DNA of 39,986 bases from a virus, in IMG/VR virus record IMGVR_UViG_3300032156_000035, positions 1-39,986 of that record. The stretch is one strand, 5' to 3'. Made by a program: the position numbers and the translations under genes. Numbering within the stretch: position 1 is the stretch's first letter; the number at the start of each line of letters is the position of its first letter. Below, in pieces: positions 15,585 through 21,295 of the stretch. The notes beneath the pieces were generated by a model, which made no database searches, was not told where the DNA came from, and saw nothing but the letters and a program-made list of their open reading frames with translations.

Positions 15585-17023
15585 TAAAATAGCTTTCCTT
15601 GCGCCAGCTCCGCAGAAATTCTTTTATCGGCAATTTTAATATATTCGGCGTTAAGTTCTATGCCTAAAAACTTTTTGCCCTCTTGCAAAGCCACAAGCGC
15701 GGTAGTGCCTGCGCCCATAAAGGGGTCAAGCACAACGCCGCCATCTGGACAGCCCGCCAAAATACAGGGGCGTATTAAATCGGGATTGAATGTGGCAAAG
15801 TGCGCCTCGCCAAAACTTGCGGTTGCTACATGCCAAACACTGCGTTTATTTGCCATGCCTGCTTCTAAAACGCTTCTACTGGATTGGCACAAAACCTTTT
15901 TTGAGTTTTGAATTCCATCAGCATGTTTGTGAATTTCGGGTATAAAATGCTCGCCACTTTCAATACATCTTTTTGCTCTTAAAATAGAATTTTCCCCACA
16001 AGGCTCTTGTATTGCCTTATAATCAAAATAGTATTTAGGCTTTTTTGAAAACAGGAAAATATATTCATGGCTTTTGGTGCATCTATCGGTTACGCTTTCG
16101 GGCATACAATTTGTTTTCGCCCAGATTATATCCTGTCTTAAAATCCAGCCATCGGCTTGCAGAGCAAAAGCAACCCGCCATGGGACCCCGATTAAGTTTT
16201 TAGGGGTAATGTTAATATTAGGGTATGTTATGGTATAATATGGGTATGCCTTATGCAAAGAAGAAATGTCCAACTTGTCAAGGTTTGATGAGTGGTCTTT
16301 CTGCCCAGTGCCGAAAGTGCAAGCCATCTTATATCCGCACTCCTGAACACAAGGCATTGATGTCTGCCCGCATAACGGGCAAAACAAAAGGTTATCCTTC
16401 CGCAAGCACTCGCCCTGAAGTTGCAGAGAAGATTCGCCGTTCTTGGACCCCTGAAATGAAAGAGGCGGCTCGGATTCGTGGGTTGAAAAATGCTTTGAAT
16501 CCTGATTGGCGACTCCGATGCGGACTTCCTGCTGATAAAAATCCGATGTGGGCGGGTGGTCGTTCACAAATTCCTTATGCTCGTGGATGGGCAATGAAGA
16601 TAAAGCAGATTGCTTGGGAAAGGGCAAACTTTTTGTGCGAGATTTGCCAATCAAATAAGCCTTCCGACACACACCACAAAGATTTTCGCAAAGATAATCA
16701 CGATTTAGATAATTTACAAGTTCTTTGTCGGAAGTGTCATAAGATGCTCCACTGTAAGAATCTCCGAGATTCAAAAACATAGTGCCTGTATCTTTTAACA
16801 CGCGGCGCGCTTCGCTAAAAATAGCTACCATCTTTTGCACATATTCGTCGGGGGTTTGCTCAAGTCCTACTTCGTATTTTTTATTAACATCATCGTCTTG
16901 TAAATATTTTCTTAACCCAAAATAAGGCGGACTAGTAACTATTGTGTCCACAATTCCATCAGGCAAAGTTTTCAAAACCTCAAAACAATCGCCGTGAATG
17001 ATTTTATTTTCGTAGTTTTCCAT
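15584..17023 (-). CDS. DNA amino (N6-adenine/N4-cytosine) methyltransferase with a nested antisense HNH gene
   Basis: This 479-aa beta-class methyltransferase has SPPY at residues 31-34 (motif IV) and DPFMGAGTT at 433-441 (motif I, AdoMet site). The core also includes TMFLNLGDSYSG, KNLIGVPWRVAFALQADGW, then LRQDIIWAKTNCMPESVTDR and SHEYIFLFSKKPKYYFD. Between GDSYSG (about residue 92) and KNLIGVPWR lies an extra stretch of about 170 residues with CGVC and CPLC pairs. This stretch is the antisense of a complete HNH endonuclease gene at 16246-16782. Typical core enzymes of this type lack it or have only a short loop there. No good ribosome site precedes the ATG at 17023, and the gene overlaps the preceding one by 20 bases. 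Confidence 0.93.
   Translation of the reverse strand: MENYENKIIHGDCFEVLKTLPDGIVDTIVTSPPYFGLRKYLQDDDVNKKYEVGLEQTPDEYVQKMVAIFSEARRVLKDTGTMFLNLGDSYSGASYDTSDKELVNYLNRDYLCENLCGVCRKAYLIGKSRTKSLPFPKQSALSSLPIHEHKEFVNDHPPTSDFYQQEVRIGVANQDSKHFSTHESEPPLSFQGSKNGESSLQLQGECLRKDNLLFCPLCGQTSMPCVQECGYKMACTFGTGQKDHSSNLDKLDISSLHKAYPYYTITYPNINITPKNLIGVPWRVAFALQADGWILRQDIIWAKTNCMPESVTDRCTKSHEYIFLFSKKPKYYFDYKAIQEPCGENSILRAKRCIESGEHFIPEIHKHADGIQNSKKVLCQSSRSVLEAGMANKRSVWHVATASFGEAHFATFNPDLIRPCILAGCPDGGVVLDPFMGAGTTALVALQEGKKFLGIELNAEYIKIADKRISAELAQGKLF
16231..16239 (+). promoter_or_regulatory. extended -10 promoter for the HNH gene
   Basis: Plus-strand TGGTATAAT is a perfect extended -10 element (TGnTATAAT). No convincing -35 lies 17 bases upstream, which is acceptable for extended -10 promoters. 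The predicted start, seven bases after the hexamer, is 16246, exactly the A of the HNH ATG. On the opposite strand these bases encode YYT in the methyltransferase. Confidence 0.6.
16246..16782 (+). CDS. HNH homing-type endonuclease nested antisense in the methyltransferase gene
   Basis: This 178-aa protein is the only convincing plus-strand gene. An N-terminal zinc knuckle uses C8, C11, C22 and C25 (CPTC, CRKC). Residues 31-90 have two helical repeats like NUMOD3 DNA-binding motifs (TPEHKALMSARITGK; TPEMKEAARIRGLK). The HNH nuclease follows: NPMWAGG, a W-x-x-x-R-x-x-A-W-E-R-A-x-F-L-C-E-I-C entry (C131, C134), H143-H144, N156 in DNLQVLC, then C161, C164 and H165. This is the pattern of mobile HNH endonucleases in phages. 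An ATG at 16225 is in frame but lies upstream of the -10 box; I prefer 16246. The stop lies inside the antisense of the conserved NLGDSYSG motif. Confidence 0.85.
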   Translation: MPYAKKKCPTCQGLMSGLSAQCRKCKPSYIRTPEHKALMSARITGKTKGYPSASTRPEVAEKIRRSWTPEMKEAARIRGLKNALNPDWRLRCGLPADKNPMWAGGRSQIPYARGWAMKIKQIAWERANFLCEICQSNKPSDTHHKDFRKDNHDLDNLQVLCRKCHKMLHCKNLRDSKT

Positions 17024-17195
17024 TTTTCAAACTATACTCGCCCAGTAAATCCCAACACTCATTTTCGTCAAACCGCCAAATCGCTAATACGCCTTTTCCT
17101 TTAATTATTCTGTCGCCCATATGCCTGAATTCTGATAGCAATTTTGGCGTTAGCTTGCGCGGAATTTGCCTAACTATGAAATTCGTTTGTTCCAT
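17004..17195 (-). CDS. small protein upstream of the methyltransferase, unknown
   Basis: This 63-aa protein begins MEQTNFIVRQIPRKL and contains LLSEFRHMGDRIIKGKGVLA, then WDLLGEYSLKN. It overlaps the Lar-like gene upstream by 22 bases and the methyltransferase downstream by 20 bases. I do not recognise a family. The overlaps on both sides and the absence of low-complexity sequence support a real gene. Confidence 0.55.
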   Translation of the reverse strand: MEQTNFIVRQIPRKLTPKLLSEFRHMGDRIIKGKGVLAIWRFDENECWDLLGEYSLKNGKLRK

Positions 17196-17356
17196 TTTTC
17201 CAAAGCATGCTCTCTGTCAAGGCAATTGATACTACGCATTCGGCATTTTAAGCATTCAATATAAATCTCGTCTTTTCTTAAACCATGAAATTCCATATTC
17301 GCCCCGCCACAAAACGGACAGGGCAAGGGTTTGGGTTCTATTTTTCCGTCGGGCAT
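17174..17356 (-). CDS. Lar-like zinc-ribbon protein
   Basis: This 60-aa protein has the start KPLPCPFCGGANMEFHG, then YIECLKCRMRS and HALEKWNKR. This is the Lar/restriction-alleviation layout: CPFCGG, about 20 residues, C-x-x-C, then a helix ending W-N-x-R. The four cysteines would hold one zinc ion. Lar in the Rac prophage modulates type I restriction, but most phage members are untested, so the function is uncertain. Its place just before the methyltransferase cluster fits an anti-restriction role. The start at 17356 is chosen because AAGGAG lies seven bases upstream; an in-frame ATG seven codons earlier lacks a site. Confidence 0.72.
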   Translation of the reverse strand: MPDGKIEPKPLPCPFCGGANMEFHGLRKDEIYIECLKCRMRSINCLDREHALEKWNKRIS

Positions 17357-17370
17357 GTTATTCTCCTTAT

Positions 17371-17444
17371 TTATCATTAGTTTGAAAGTTTATCATTGAA
17401 TTTTAGCAATACAATATTTGACTTTATCGTTAGATTATCGTTAG
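17371..17444. repeat. four iteron-like repeats, TTATCRTTRR
   Basis: Plus-strand copies are TTATCATTAG at 17371-17380, TTATCATTGA at 17390-17399, and TTATCGTTAG at 17424-17433 and 17435-17444. They fill one of the few noncoding gaps (17357-17458) in the early region. Repeats like these commonly bind a replication initiator or a repressor. No strong promoter consensus is visible beside them. Confidence 0.6.
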
Positions 17445-17458
17445 TTTAGCGTATATTA

Positions 17459-17653
17459 TTACCCGTTTTCTTTTTTGCAAATTTTCAATCTCGTAATTTC
17501 CCCGTCGTAAAATTCATTGCATTTTAGTGGTTTACAATAATGATAACAGCTTGCATTCAAAAGTGTTCCATAGCCGCTATAATCTGTTTCCGCCAAAGGA
17601 CAACCACCACAGATGTCTGGTTCTACCAAATCAACCGATATTTCAATTTTCAT
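17459..17653 (-). CDS. cysteine-rich small protein, unknown
   Basis: This 64-aa protein begins MKIEISVDLVEPDICGGCPL, then has SCYHYCKPLKC. The cysteines form C-x-x-C and C-x-x-x-C-x-x-x-x-C groups, so zinc binding is likely. CAGAGGAGCTTTA precedes the ATG at 17653. A second in-frame ATG at 17734 has an equally good GGAGGAGAAACC site and would add 27 residues while overlapping the preceding gene by 66 bases; the shorter form is preferred because the extension matches the neighbour's coding sequence. Confidence 0.6.
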   Translation of the reverse strand: MKIEISVDLVEPDICGGCPLAETDYSGYGTLLNASCYHYCKPLKCNEFYDGEITRLKICKKENG

Positions 17654-17667
17654 TAAAGCTCCTCTGT

Positions 17668-17958
17668 TTATTTCCCATTTTTGCCTCCAAGAGTATTTCT
17701 TATGCCGTGATATCGGAAAATTAAATTCGCACATGGTTTCTCCTCCGGCACAAAACCCAAATCTGCAAACCATTTTATTGCGGCTTGCTTCACGGCGGCT
17801 CGGGCATTTTTTTTGTTGTAAAATTTACCCAAAAATTTATCGTTATGCCCTAGATACGCATAAAAACTTTTGTCGGTATGGTCTTCAACCAACCCAATTA
17901 TTGTGCTTTGAAACTTAAACAAATCTATGGAACCGCATTTTTCCCATTTAGGTTGCAT
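17668..17958 (-). CDS. small early protein, 'AxxxWFxxxGF' paralog group
   Basis: This 96-aa protein has a strand-rich N-terminus, AYLGHNDKFLGKFYNKKNA, and then a helix with VKQAAIKWFADLGFVPEE. The helix pattern (A-x-x-A-x-x-x-F-x-x-x-G-F-x-P) recurs in the protein at 22984-23274, and a looser version is in 20594-20848. Such proteins may be paralogs within the early block. No catalytic motif is seen. It starts overlapping the stop of the 3D-domain gene. Confidence 0.55.
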   Translation of the reverse strand: MQPKWEKCGSIDLFKFQSTIIGLVEDHTDKSFYAYLGHNDKFLGKFYNKKNARAAVKQAAIKWFADLGFVPEEKPCANLIFRYHGIRNTLGGKNGK

Positions 17959-18437
17959 TACCTTACCACCCCATACACCTCAATATCCGCCTTAAAGTGC
18001 GTATTACTGGCTTTTTTAGCGTCAAAAGTAAATATATCCACCTGCCGCTTAAAACGCTCATGTAGGCAGTCCTCCACAATATAGCAGTCCCTCCCTTTTA
18101 TGCAAAGTAAATCGCCGTATCGTATTTCTTTGGACTTTATGAAATCCTGCGAGACTGCGATAGCGCCTTCATATACACCGCGGCCGCTGGCGGTAATGTT
18201 TGGCGTGCCATCGGTTTGGGCGTGAACATTTGTATAAGCAGTTACCCTAACGCCGGTATATTGCCGCATGGCATAATCCGCCTTTGAAAAGTCATAGCGC
18301 GCGGAAACGGAAAGCGGCGACAGCGTAATTACTTTTTCGGTGGGGAAAAATTTATTACCTAACCATATAGCAGTCCATACAGCAAAAGAACAAAGAGACA
18401 CCATTATGCCAAAATAAAGTATCCCTATTTTTTTCAT
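17958..18437 (-). CDS. membrane-anchored 3D-domain (double-psi beta-barrel) protein
   Basis: This 159-aa protein has an N-terminal hydrophobic segment (residues about 5-28, ILYFGIMVSLCSFAVW then TAIWLG) without a clear cleavage site, so it is likely a membrane anchor. The C-terminal two thirds match the 3D domain of MltA/YabE/RlpA-like wall enzymes: VRVTAYTNV, ASGRGVYEGAIAVSQD, YGDLLCIKGRDCYIVED, then RFKRQVDIFTFD. Active acidic residues would be aspartates of the 3D motif. It lies in the early region, far from the lysis cassette, so a role at entry, superinfection control or envelope remodelling is possible. It overlaps the preceding small gene by ATGA. Confidence 0.75.
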   Translation of the reverse strand: MKKIGILYFGIMVSLCSFAVWTAIWLGNKFFPTEKVITLSPLSVSARYDFSKADYAMRQYTGVRVTAYTNVHAQTDGTPNITASGRGVYEGAIAVSQDFIKSKEIRYGDLLCIKGRDCYIVEDCLHERFKRQVDIFTFDAKKASNTHFKADIEVYGVVR

Positions 18438-18610
18438 TTATAATCCTCCTCTGTAGCTTTAATAACAACGCCACAATCGCAATAGTAAGTATATGCTACA
18501 TTCGGATATTGTAGTTCCCTTAAAGCAGTCCCAGTTCCGTTAAACTCAATGTAAGTATTCGGGTGAGCTTTTATAATTTTACCGCACCACTGACATTTTT
18601 TTTCTTTCAT
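18434..18610 (-). CDS. 58-aa zinc-ribbon-like protein, unknown
   Basis: This protein begins MKEKKCQWCGKIIKAHPN and ends with YYCDCGVVIKATEEDYK. One CxxC and one CxC pair about 38 residues apart could hold a zinc ion. It overlaps the preceding gene's stop and the next gene's ATG by four bases each, which supports translation. The family is not recognised. Confidence 0.6.
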   Translation of the reverse strand: MKEKKCQWCGKIIKAHPNTYIEFNGTGTALRELQYPNVAYTYYCDCGVVIKATEEDYK

Positions 18611-18822
18611 TTATAAATCTCCCCGTTGCTCAAATGGTATTCGCCGTTTTTCCACTCAAGCGTTATATCTTTCCCGTAAATTTCCCTGACCCTATTAACC
18701 CATCTTTGCCGAGCAAATCCAGCCAGTCTGCAAGTATGTGTATCTTTAGGAAATCTATCGGCATCTGCCCTAGCTTCTTTTACTAATTTCCACATCCTTT
18801 CAAGTTCAGGGTTATTTGGCAT
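18607..18822 (-). CDS. small early protein, 'NPEL...NGEIYK' paralog A
   Basis: This 71-aa protein starts MPNNPELERMWKLVKEA and ends WKNGEYHLSNGEIYK. The protein at 23491-23823 has the same beginning (NNPEL-x-x-x-W) and the same end (NGEFYK), so the two appear to be paralogs. The ATG at 18822 has AGGAG eight bases upstream. It overlaps the Imm-5-like gene by 11 bases. Function unknown. Confidence 0.6.
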   Translation of the reverse strand: MPNNPELERMWKLVKEARADADRFPKDTHTCRLAGFARQRWVNRVREIYGKDITLEWKNGEYHLSNGEIYK

Positions 18823-19444
18823 TTTCTTGCTCCTCAATTAGTTTTAAGCCGTGCGTAATAATTTTGATTGTTAATTCTATTTTAGCGGCGGCGTAGCAGA
18901 CGGCGGCGGAGGCGGCGTAGGCGGCGTGGCGGGCGGCGTCGGCGGCGGCGGCGGCGGCGGCGGCGGAGGCGGGGGCGGCGGAGCAGGCGGCGGCGTAGGC
19001 GGCGGAGCAGGCGTTGTAGGCGGCGGAGCAGGCGTTGTAGGCGGCGTCGTAGGTGGCGTCGGAGGCGGCGGAGCAGGCGTTGTAGGCGGCGTCGTAGGTG
19101 GCGTCGGAGGCGGCGGAGCAGGCGGCGGAGCAGGCGGCGGCGTATGTAGAATTGTTTAGATATTTTTTAGCCGCCTCAATAGCTTTTCTAGGGCTGTCAT
19201 CATTTGGATATTTTTTTTCATAAATATGCAATACCAATTCTGCCGCGAAAATTGCATATCTAACATTATTTTCTTTTCTTAAAATATGAGTTATTAGCCA
19301 GTTTGCATAATCAAAGTGGTCATACTCAATCAGCTTTTCTATAAAGGATTTATGGTCTAAATCTAAAAGACCCTTTCCATCAGCAAACACTACCCCCTCG
19401 CTACAAGCCTTATTATTCTGCAACCATTCTTTAGTTATTATCAT
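18812..19444 (-). CDS. Imm-5-like putative immunity protein with alanine-rich repeats
   Basis: This 210-aa protein begins MIITKEWLQNNKACSEG. The middle matches Imm-5-like proteins: YDHFDYANWLITHIL, then RYAIFAAELVLHIYEKKYPN and PRKAIEAAKKYL. After about residue 100 comes a run of alanine-rich units (CSAASDATYDAAYNA and close variants), then a final helix IELTIKIITHGLKLIEE. Proteins of this layout are named 'putative immunity protein', but what they protect against in phages is unclear. GGAGG lies seven bases before the ATG at 19444. The repeats are very GC-rich at DNA level. Confidence 0.75.
   Translation of the reverse strand: MIITKEWLQNNKACSEGVVFADGKGLLDLDHKSFIEKLIEYDHFDYANWLITHILRKENNVRYAIFAAELVLHIYEKKYPNDDSPRKAIEAAKKYLNNSTYAAACSAACSAASDATYDAAYNACSAASDATYDAAYNACSAAYNACSAAYAAACSAAPASAAAAAAAADAARHAAYAASAAVCYAAAKIELTIKIITHGLKLIEEQENAK
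18880..19145. repeat. GC-rich GGCGGC/45-bp tandem repeat within the Imm-5-like gene
   Basis: The plus strand is almost entirely GGC, GGA, GCA and GTA triplets and includes two near-identical 45-bp units around 19009-19115 (GGAGCAGGCGTTGTAGGCGG...). It encodes the alanine-rich tract on the minus strand. Copy number is likely to vary by slippage. It contrasts sharply with the AT-rich surroundings. Confidence 0.85.
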
Positions 19445-19616
19445 TTTTAGCCTCCGCCAAAACGCATTTACTAATCTTTCCGCGCGCAAGGCATGGCTCA
19501 TCTTTTTCTGCGCACGAATAAGTATTGTTTATAATGACATGCGGGGTTTTGTGATAGCAGGGATATATCCCGCAATCTTTCGCATGTTCGCAGATGTATA
19601 GTTTAGGTTTTTTCAT
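19431..19616 (-). CDS. cysteine-rich 61-aa protein, unknown
   Basis: The protein has six or more cysteines in MKKPKLYICEHAKDCGIYPC, then NTYSCAEKDEPCLARG and SKCVL. A C-x5-C-x4-C-x-H arrangement suggests a metal-binding knuckle. It overlaps the VRR-NUC gene and the Imm-5-like gene by about 14 bases on either side. I do not recognise the family. Confidence 0.6.
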   Translation of the reverse strand: MKKPKLYICEHAKDCGIYPCYHKTPHVIINNTYSCAEKDEPCLARGKISKCVLAEAKNDNN

Positions 19617-19995
19617 AGTTTTTTTTAATAAAATTTATAACAAAAAGTTGGGCATTTGATAAAAAGAGTTCAAAATCCGCCCAGTTTAATATAAGCCAAT
19701 ACTCAAACCCCAATCTTTCTATATCAGCTTGAAATTTCTTTTGCGTATCGGATTGAGGTGAAGGTTTATCGGGGTTCTTAATTTCAAGGAAAATGGCTTT
19801 CCCGCCCGGCAATAACACAACCAAATCCGCAACGCCCGCCATAAAACCTTCAGCTTTAAGCGATGATAAAAACTTCATGCGCGCAAATTGGTTTTTAGTC
19901 TGTAAAAGTTTTTGCGAATTTGGCACAGCAAAGACAAAGATGTTTTGCATTTGCAAGGTGCGGACTATGTTGCGTTGGAAATCATGCTCGGTCAT
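19603..19995 (-). CDS. VRR-NUC domain nuclease
   Basis: This 130-aa protein is a stand-alone PD-(D/E)XK nuclease of the VRR-NUC type: EHDFQRNIVRTLQ, AVPNSQKLL, GVADLVVLLPGG with D57, FLEIKNPDKPSPQS with E71 and K73, then TQKKFQADIERLG. Phage VRR-NUC proteins are thought to act as structure-specific nucleases, such as junction resolvases. The ATG at 19995 overlaps the previous stop by ATGA. A TTG at 20040 would extend it by 15 residues over the neighbouring gene. Confidence 0.85.
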   Translation of the reverse strand: MTEHDFQRNIVRTLQMQNIFVFAVPNSQKLLQTKNQFARMKFLSSLKAEGFMAGVADLVVLLPGGKAIFLEIKNPDKPSPQSDTQKKFQADIERLGFEYWLILNWADFELFLSNAQLFVINFIKKNYEKT

Positions 19996-20165
19996 TTCAG
20001 CAACCACCTCATCATCCAGCTTTTGAAAGGAGAAGGGCAATATTTTCTCTCGTCAGTTTCCTCGTTATATTCAGTTTCCTCATTATGGCAGTCAAGACCA
20101 TATATAAATCTGAAACAATTTTCACACTCAATTTTCCCAAAGAAAAACCGCCAAAGTTTTTTCAT
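19992..20165 (-). CDS. 57-aa small protein, unknown
   Basis: The protein begins MKKLWRFFFGKIECENC and has an acidic middle (EETEYNEETDE) with a C-terminal WMMRWLLK. Cysteines (ECENC, DC, YC) may bind metal. It fits exactly between two genes with four-base overlaps, so it is likely real. The tail is amphipathic and might associate with membrane. No family recognised. Confidence 0.6.
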   Translation of the reverse strand: MKKLWRFFFGKIECENCFRFIYGLDCHNEETEYNEETDERKYCPSPFKSWMMRWLLK

Positions 20166-20365
20166 AATTTTTTATCCTCAAACAAAGAATACCCGCGCTT
20201 CTTTTCAGCCTCAACAACCTTACGAAAAGATTGTATAGCCCCCTTTTCCGTAGAGCTTATATCGCCAGCAAAGCCGCAATTCTCGCAGATAAATTGATGC
20301 TTTTCATAGCCATCTTTGATAAAAGAATTGTGCGTCAAAGTTTGCTTGCAATTAAGGCATTTCAT
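20162..20365 (-). CDS. zinc-ribbon protein, unknown
   Basis: This 67-aa protein has two CxxC knuckles 22 residues apart (MKCLNCKQTL and FICENCGFAG), the layout of a zinc ribbon. The second half is a basic helix (KGAIQSFRKVVEAEKKRGY). It overlaps both flanking genes by four bases. It might bind nucleic acid or a host protein. Confidence 0.65.
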   Translation of the reverse strand: MKCLNCKQTLTHNSFIKDGYEKHQFICENCGFAGDISSTEKGAIQSFRKVVEAEKKRGYSLFEDKKL

Positions 20366-20574
20366 TTTTTAGCTCCCATCAGAAAATCATGGGCAACCCT
20401 TACTAGTTTAACAGGGATATCCCTACAAGTTCCCCACTCCCCAGCAAAATCCTTTTCGTAAAAAATTATATACTCTCCTTCTTTTTTTATTCCATATGTT
20501 TTAACGGCACTGTCTAATTTTCCTAAAACTTCTTTTACTGAAAGTTCAATACGTCCGTCTTTTAATATTCTCAT
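20362..20574 (-). CDS. 70-aa early protein, unknown
   Basis: The protein begins MRILKDGRIELSVKEVLGKL and ends VRVAHDFLMGAKK. GGGGAGCTAAT precedes the ATG. It is a compact alpha/beta protein with no cysteines in knuckle spacing other than one in GTCRD. I do not recognise the family. It is coupled by overlap to the downstream zinc-ribbon gene. Confidence 0.55.
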   Translation of the reverse strand: MRILKDGRIELSVKEVLGKLDSAVKTYGIKKEGEYIIFYEKDFAGEWGTCRDIPVKLVRVAHDFLMGAKK

Positions 20575-20593
20575 ATTAGCTCCCCAATTTTGC

Positions 20594-20848
20594 CTAATCC
20601 GAAATCCCTTCGCTCATTTTTTGCAACCAATCAGTAATAATTTTTTTCAGCAGACTTTTAGCCTCCTCAAAAGTTTCGTAACTTACGTACGGAATATTAA
20701 ACTCGGGGTAAATTGTAAAATCATTTATGCCGTGTTCAATTATTTTTCCAACGCGATATCCGTTTAGAAAAACATAGTGACTTTTGTCCAGCGGGGCGTT
20801 TATAACTTCCCATGCGCTTTTTTGTATTTCGTTGTTTGGTTTTTCCAT
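20594..20848 (-). CDS. 84-aa early protein, unknown
   Basis: Starting MEKPNNEIQKSAWEVINAPL, the protein ends with a helix YETFEEAKSLLKKIITDWLQ. That helix loosely matches the C-terminal helices of the proteins at 17668-17958 and 22984-23274. The ATG at 20848 is chosen because GGGAGGAAATTAAA lies just upstream; an in-frame ATG eight codons earlier has no site and falls in the preceding mini-gene. Confidence 0.55.
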   Translation of the reverse strand: MEKPNNEIQKSAWEVINAPLDKSHYVFLNGYRVGKIIEHGINDFTIYPEFNIPYVSYETFEEAKSLLKKIITDWLQKMSEGISD

Positions 20849-20849
20849 T

Positions 20850-20960
20850 TTAATTTCCTCCCATAAAAACAATCAACTTAAAAAATCCATACCATATGCC
20901 AGCCAAGCAAAGTAGCACGCTTAACCAAAAGGTTAATACCGGCCAGTTTAGGTTTTTCAT
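20850..20960 (-). CDS. 36-aa single-span membrane mini-protein
   Basis: The protein is MKNLNWPVLTFWLSVLLC followed by LAGIWYGFFKLIVFMGGN. Residues about 7-31 form one continuous hydrophobic segment. The ATG overlaps the stop of the preceding gene as ATGA, and the stop lies beside the next ATG. It may be a small membrane regulator or toxin-like peptide; nothing in the sequence decides this. Confidence 0.6.
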   Translation of the reverse strand: MKNLNWPVLTFWLSVLLCLAGIWYGFFKLIVFMGGN

Positions 20961-21295
20961 AAAGGATGTTCCGTCCTTATTAGAGTTTGCAACGCCGAAA
21001 TTGTATCGTGCATAGTATCTATTTGCGCCGACAATAACCTCCGTTTAAGTCTTACATCCAAAACTTCTACTAATTTATTTTGTAAAAATTCGCTTCCCGC
21101 ACAGGCGAAATATTCAAGTTTTTTATGCGACATTTTTTCAGCGTCGGGGTTTGAAGCAATATAAAGCAATATAGCTTTAATAATGTCCATTTCCAAAACG
21201 GGAAGTTTTTTTCCTAGCAATTTCATTTCGTCGGTTAAGCTTTCCATTGCGCAAATTGCAATTTCAAGTTTTTGATTATTGGTTATATCCGCCAT
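20957..21295 (-). CDS. 112-aa helical protein, unknown
   Basis: The protein starts MADITNNQKLEIAICAMESL and is mostly helical, with AEKMSHKKLEYFACAGSEFL in the middle. It follows the exonuclease gene with a 20-base overlap, and AGAGGTTAAAA precedes the ATG at 21295. It could be an exonuclease partner by position only. A longer in-frame start at 21328 would lie inside the exonuclease gene and has no site. Confidence 0.55.
   Translation of the reverse strand: MADITNNQKLEIAICAMESLTDEMKLLGKKLPVLEMDIIKAILLYIASNPDAEKMSHKKLEYFACAGSEFLQNKLVEVLDVRLKRRLLSAQIDTMHDTISALQTLIRTEHPL

Noticed and set aside
18926-19159. plus-strand polyglycine frame
   Set aside because: It is the antisense of the alanine-rich GCN repeats in the Imm-5-like gene; low complexity explains the long open frame.
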